From assembly GCA_002296055.1 (NCBI GenBank), contig DBHE01000160.1, positions 1 through 6,124 of the forward strand: a stretch of DNA of 6,124 bases. Reading direction: 5' to 3'. The notes under the pieces were generated by a model. It ran no database searches and was not told the DNA's origin. It saw only the letters and a program-made list of their open reading frames with translations. The position numbers were made by a program, and so were the translations under genes. Of the stretch, positions 4,869-6,124 are shown one piece after another; position 1 is the stretch's first letter; each line of letters starts with the position of its first letter. The DNA comes from Pseudomonadaceae bacterium UBA836 (GTDB lineage Bacteria; Pseudomonadota; Gammaproteobacteria; Pseudomonadales; Pseudomonadaceae).

Positions 4869-6124
4869 ATGAGTCAGCACAGGCAGCACAGCGAGTACCG
4901 GGCCGCACCACCGCCCGAGCAGGCGCGCCTGCGCCCGCCGCCGCTGCCCGCAGCGCCACTCCCGCGTACCGAGCTGCTCGACAGGCTCACGCAGCACCTG
5001 TCCCAGGGGCGGCGCCTGGCGCTGCTATGCAGCCCGCCGGGGTACGGCAAAACCACCCTGATGCACAGCTGCGCCTTGCAGTTGCAGCAGGACTGGCTCT
5101 GGTTGCGCTGCAGCAGCGCCGACAATCAACCGGAGCAACTGCACAGCCAGCTGGCCGCGCTGCTAGGCGTATCACTACCCGCTGACCCTGCGCACCTGGA
5201 AACCCTGCTGTTCAACCAACTGGAAAGCCGCCAGACACCGCTGGTGCTATTTCTGGACGACCTGCACCTGCTGCGCAGCAACCCCGCACGCCAGCTGATC
5301 AACCGCCTGCTGACAATCGCGACGCCCCGGCTGCAGATTGTCGCCGCCTGTCAGGGCGAACCACAGCTGGCCATCACCCAGCTGCACCGTGATCAGCAAC
5401 TGCTCGCACTCGACACCAGCGACCTGACCCTGGACAGCCAGCAGATCGCCGCGCTAGCCAGCGCCAGGCACATCGCGCTGGACAACGACAGCCTCTACCA
5501 GCTGCGCACCAGCACCGAAGGCTGGATCAGCGGCGTGCTGCTGGCACTGGCCGCCCGCACCAACCACGCCAATGCCGATGATTACTGCGCGCGCTATCTG
5601 CACGAGTCGGTGCTGGACAGCCTGACCCCGCGCCTGCGCTACTTTGTTGAACAGACCTCGGTGGTCAGCGCCTTCAGCCCGGCACTGGCAGCGCACTTGA
5701 GCGGCGATGCGCAGAGTGAGCACACCCTGGCCCAGCTGCGCCGAGACGGCCTGTTTATTGAACACAACCCAGACCCGCTACTACCGCTGCGCTACCACCC
5801 TGCGCTGCGCAACGCCTGCCAGCAGCAACTGCTGCAGCGCGCCCCGGCCCGCCTGCGGCAACTGCACCTGCGCGCGGCGGACTGGCTACTGCAGCACGGC
5901 TGCTACGGCGAAGCGGTCTATCAATTAGGCCGTGGCGGCGATTACAACCGGCTGCTCGCCGAGGTCGAACAGCACAGCTTTGACCTGCTGCGCGAAGGCA
6001 AGGTGGACTCCATCGTCGACTTTCTGATGGACCTGCCCAACCGCGACACCGACCACCTGACCCTGGCCATCACCGAGGCCAGTACCGTGATCGCTACCAA
6101 TGACATCGAGCGCGCCCGCCTGTG
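4869..6124 (+). CDS. MalT-like LuxR-family ATP-dependent transcriptional regulator, N-terminal part
   Basis: The open frame runs from the ATG at 4869 to the right edge, giving 418 codons; MalT-type regulators usually have about 850-900 residues. A basic, proline-rich lead (about 1-33, including LRPPPLPAAPLPR) matches the family's usual start. The NTPase domain then has Walker A in SPPGYGKTT (Lys61, Thr62) and Walker B in LVLFLDDLHLL (Asp130, Asp131). The segment about residues 180-240, with a STEGWISGVLLAL stretch, corresponds to the GWatALqLial region of MalT. After that come the winged-helix part and the start of the helical repeat region. The C-terminal LuxR helix-turn-helix would lie beyond the window. 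Such proteins are switched on by an inducer and ATP, which drive oligomerisation. The ribosome binding site is weak (CAGG about 8 bases upstream). Inducer and targets cannot be told from here, and a link with the efflux genes is not shown. Confidence 0.88.
   Translation, partial: MSQHRQHSEYRAAPPPEQARLRPPPLPAAPLPRTELLDRLTQHLSQGRRLALLCSPPGYGKTTLMHSCALQLQQDWLWLRCSSADNQPEQLHSQLAALLGVSLPADPAHLETLLFNQLESRQTPLVLFLDDLHLLRSNPARQLINRLLTIATPRLQIVAACQGEPQLAITQLHRDQQLLALDTSDLTLDSQQIAALASARHIALDNDSLYQLRTSTEGWISGVLLALAARTNHANADDYCARYLHESVLDSLTPRLRYFVEQTSVVSAFSPALAAHLSGDAQSEHTLAQLRRDGLFIEHNPDPLLPLRYHPALRNACQQQLLQRAPARLRQLHLRAADWLLQHGCYGEAVYQLGRGGDYNRLLAEVEQHSFDLLREGKVDSIVDFLMDLPNRDTDHLTLAITEASTVIATNDIERARL

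Overview
The window looks like chromosome of a gammaproteobacterium of the Pseudomonas/Halopseudomonas kind. The basis is GC-rich coding DNA with strong CTG/GCC/CGC codon preference, an RND efflux operon whose encoded proteins most resemble MexE and MexF of Pseudomonas from memory, an AraC_N-type AraC regulator and a MalT-like LuxR regulator. The genus is an inference; no rRNA or other marker is present.

Layout: positions 1-1706 (minus) hold the first 568 codons of an inner-membrane RND pump (MexF-like), running off the left edge. A 477-bp gap follows (1707-2183) that is unusually long for an adaptor/pump junction. It contains two nearly identical REP-like double-hairpin elements, degenerate 37-bp partial units, and a cUUCGg hairpin directly upstream of the pump's ribosome binding site. 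Positions 2184-3353 (minus) encode the MexE-like periplasmic adaptor lipoprotein. Positions 3354-3792 are a relatively AT-rich divergent control region. It carries a terminator-like hairpin in the adaptor leader, inverted repeats, and a pair of direct repeats exactly 21 bp apart. Positions 3793-4749 (plus) encode a cysteine-rich AraC-family regulator transcribed away from the pump operon. After a short gap, positions 4869-6124 (plus) hold the N-terminal part of a large MalT/LuxR-type ATP-binding regulator, running off the right edge.

Working model (inference): the AraC-like protein binds the shared intergenic region and controls the divergent efflux operon and perhaps itself. In P. aeruginosa an AraC-type regulator, CmrA, activates mexEF-oprN under electrophile stress. 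The seven cysteines here, all in the sensing half of the protein, fit a similar thiol-sensing role. The outer-membrane component (OprN-like) would be expected beyond the left edge. The role of the MalT-like regulator is not evident from this window.

I see no wholly new system. The most unusual elements are the repeat cluster inside the efflux operon, the possible attenuator in the adaptor leader, and the 21-bp-spaced operator candidate.
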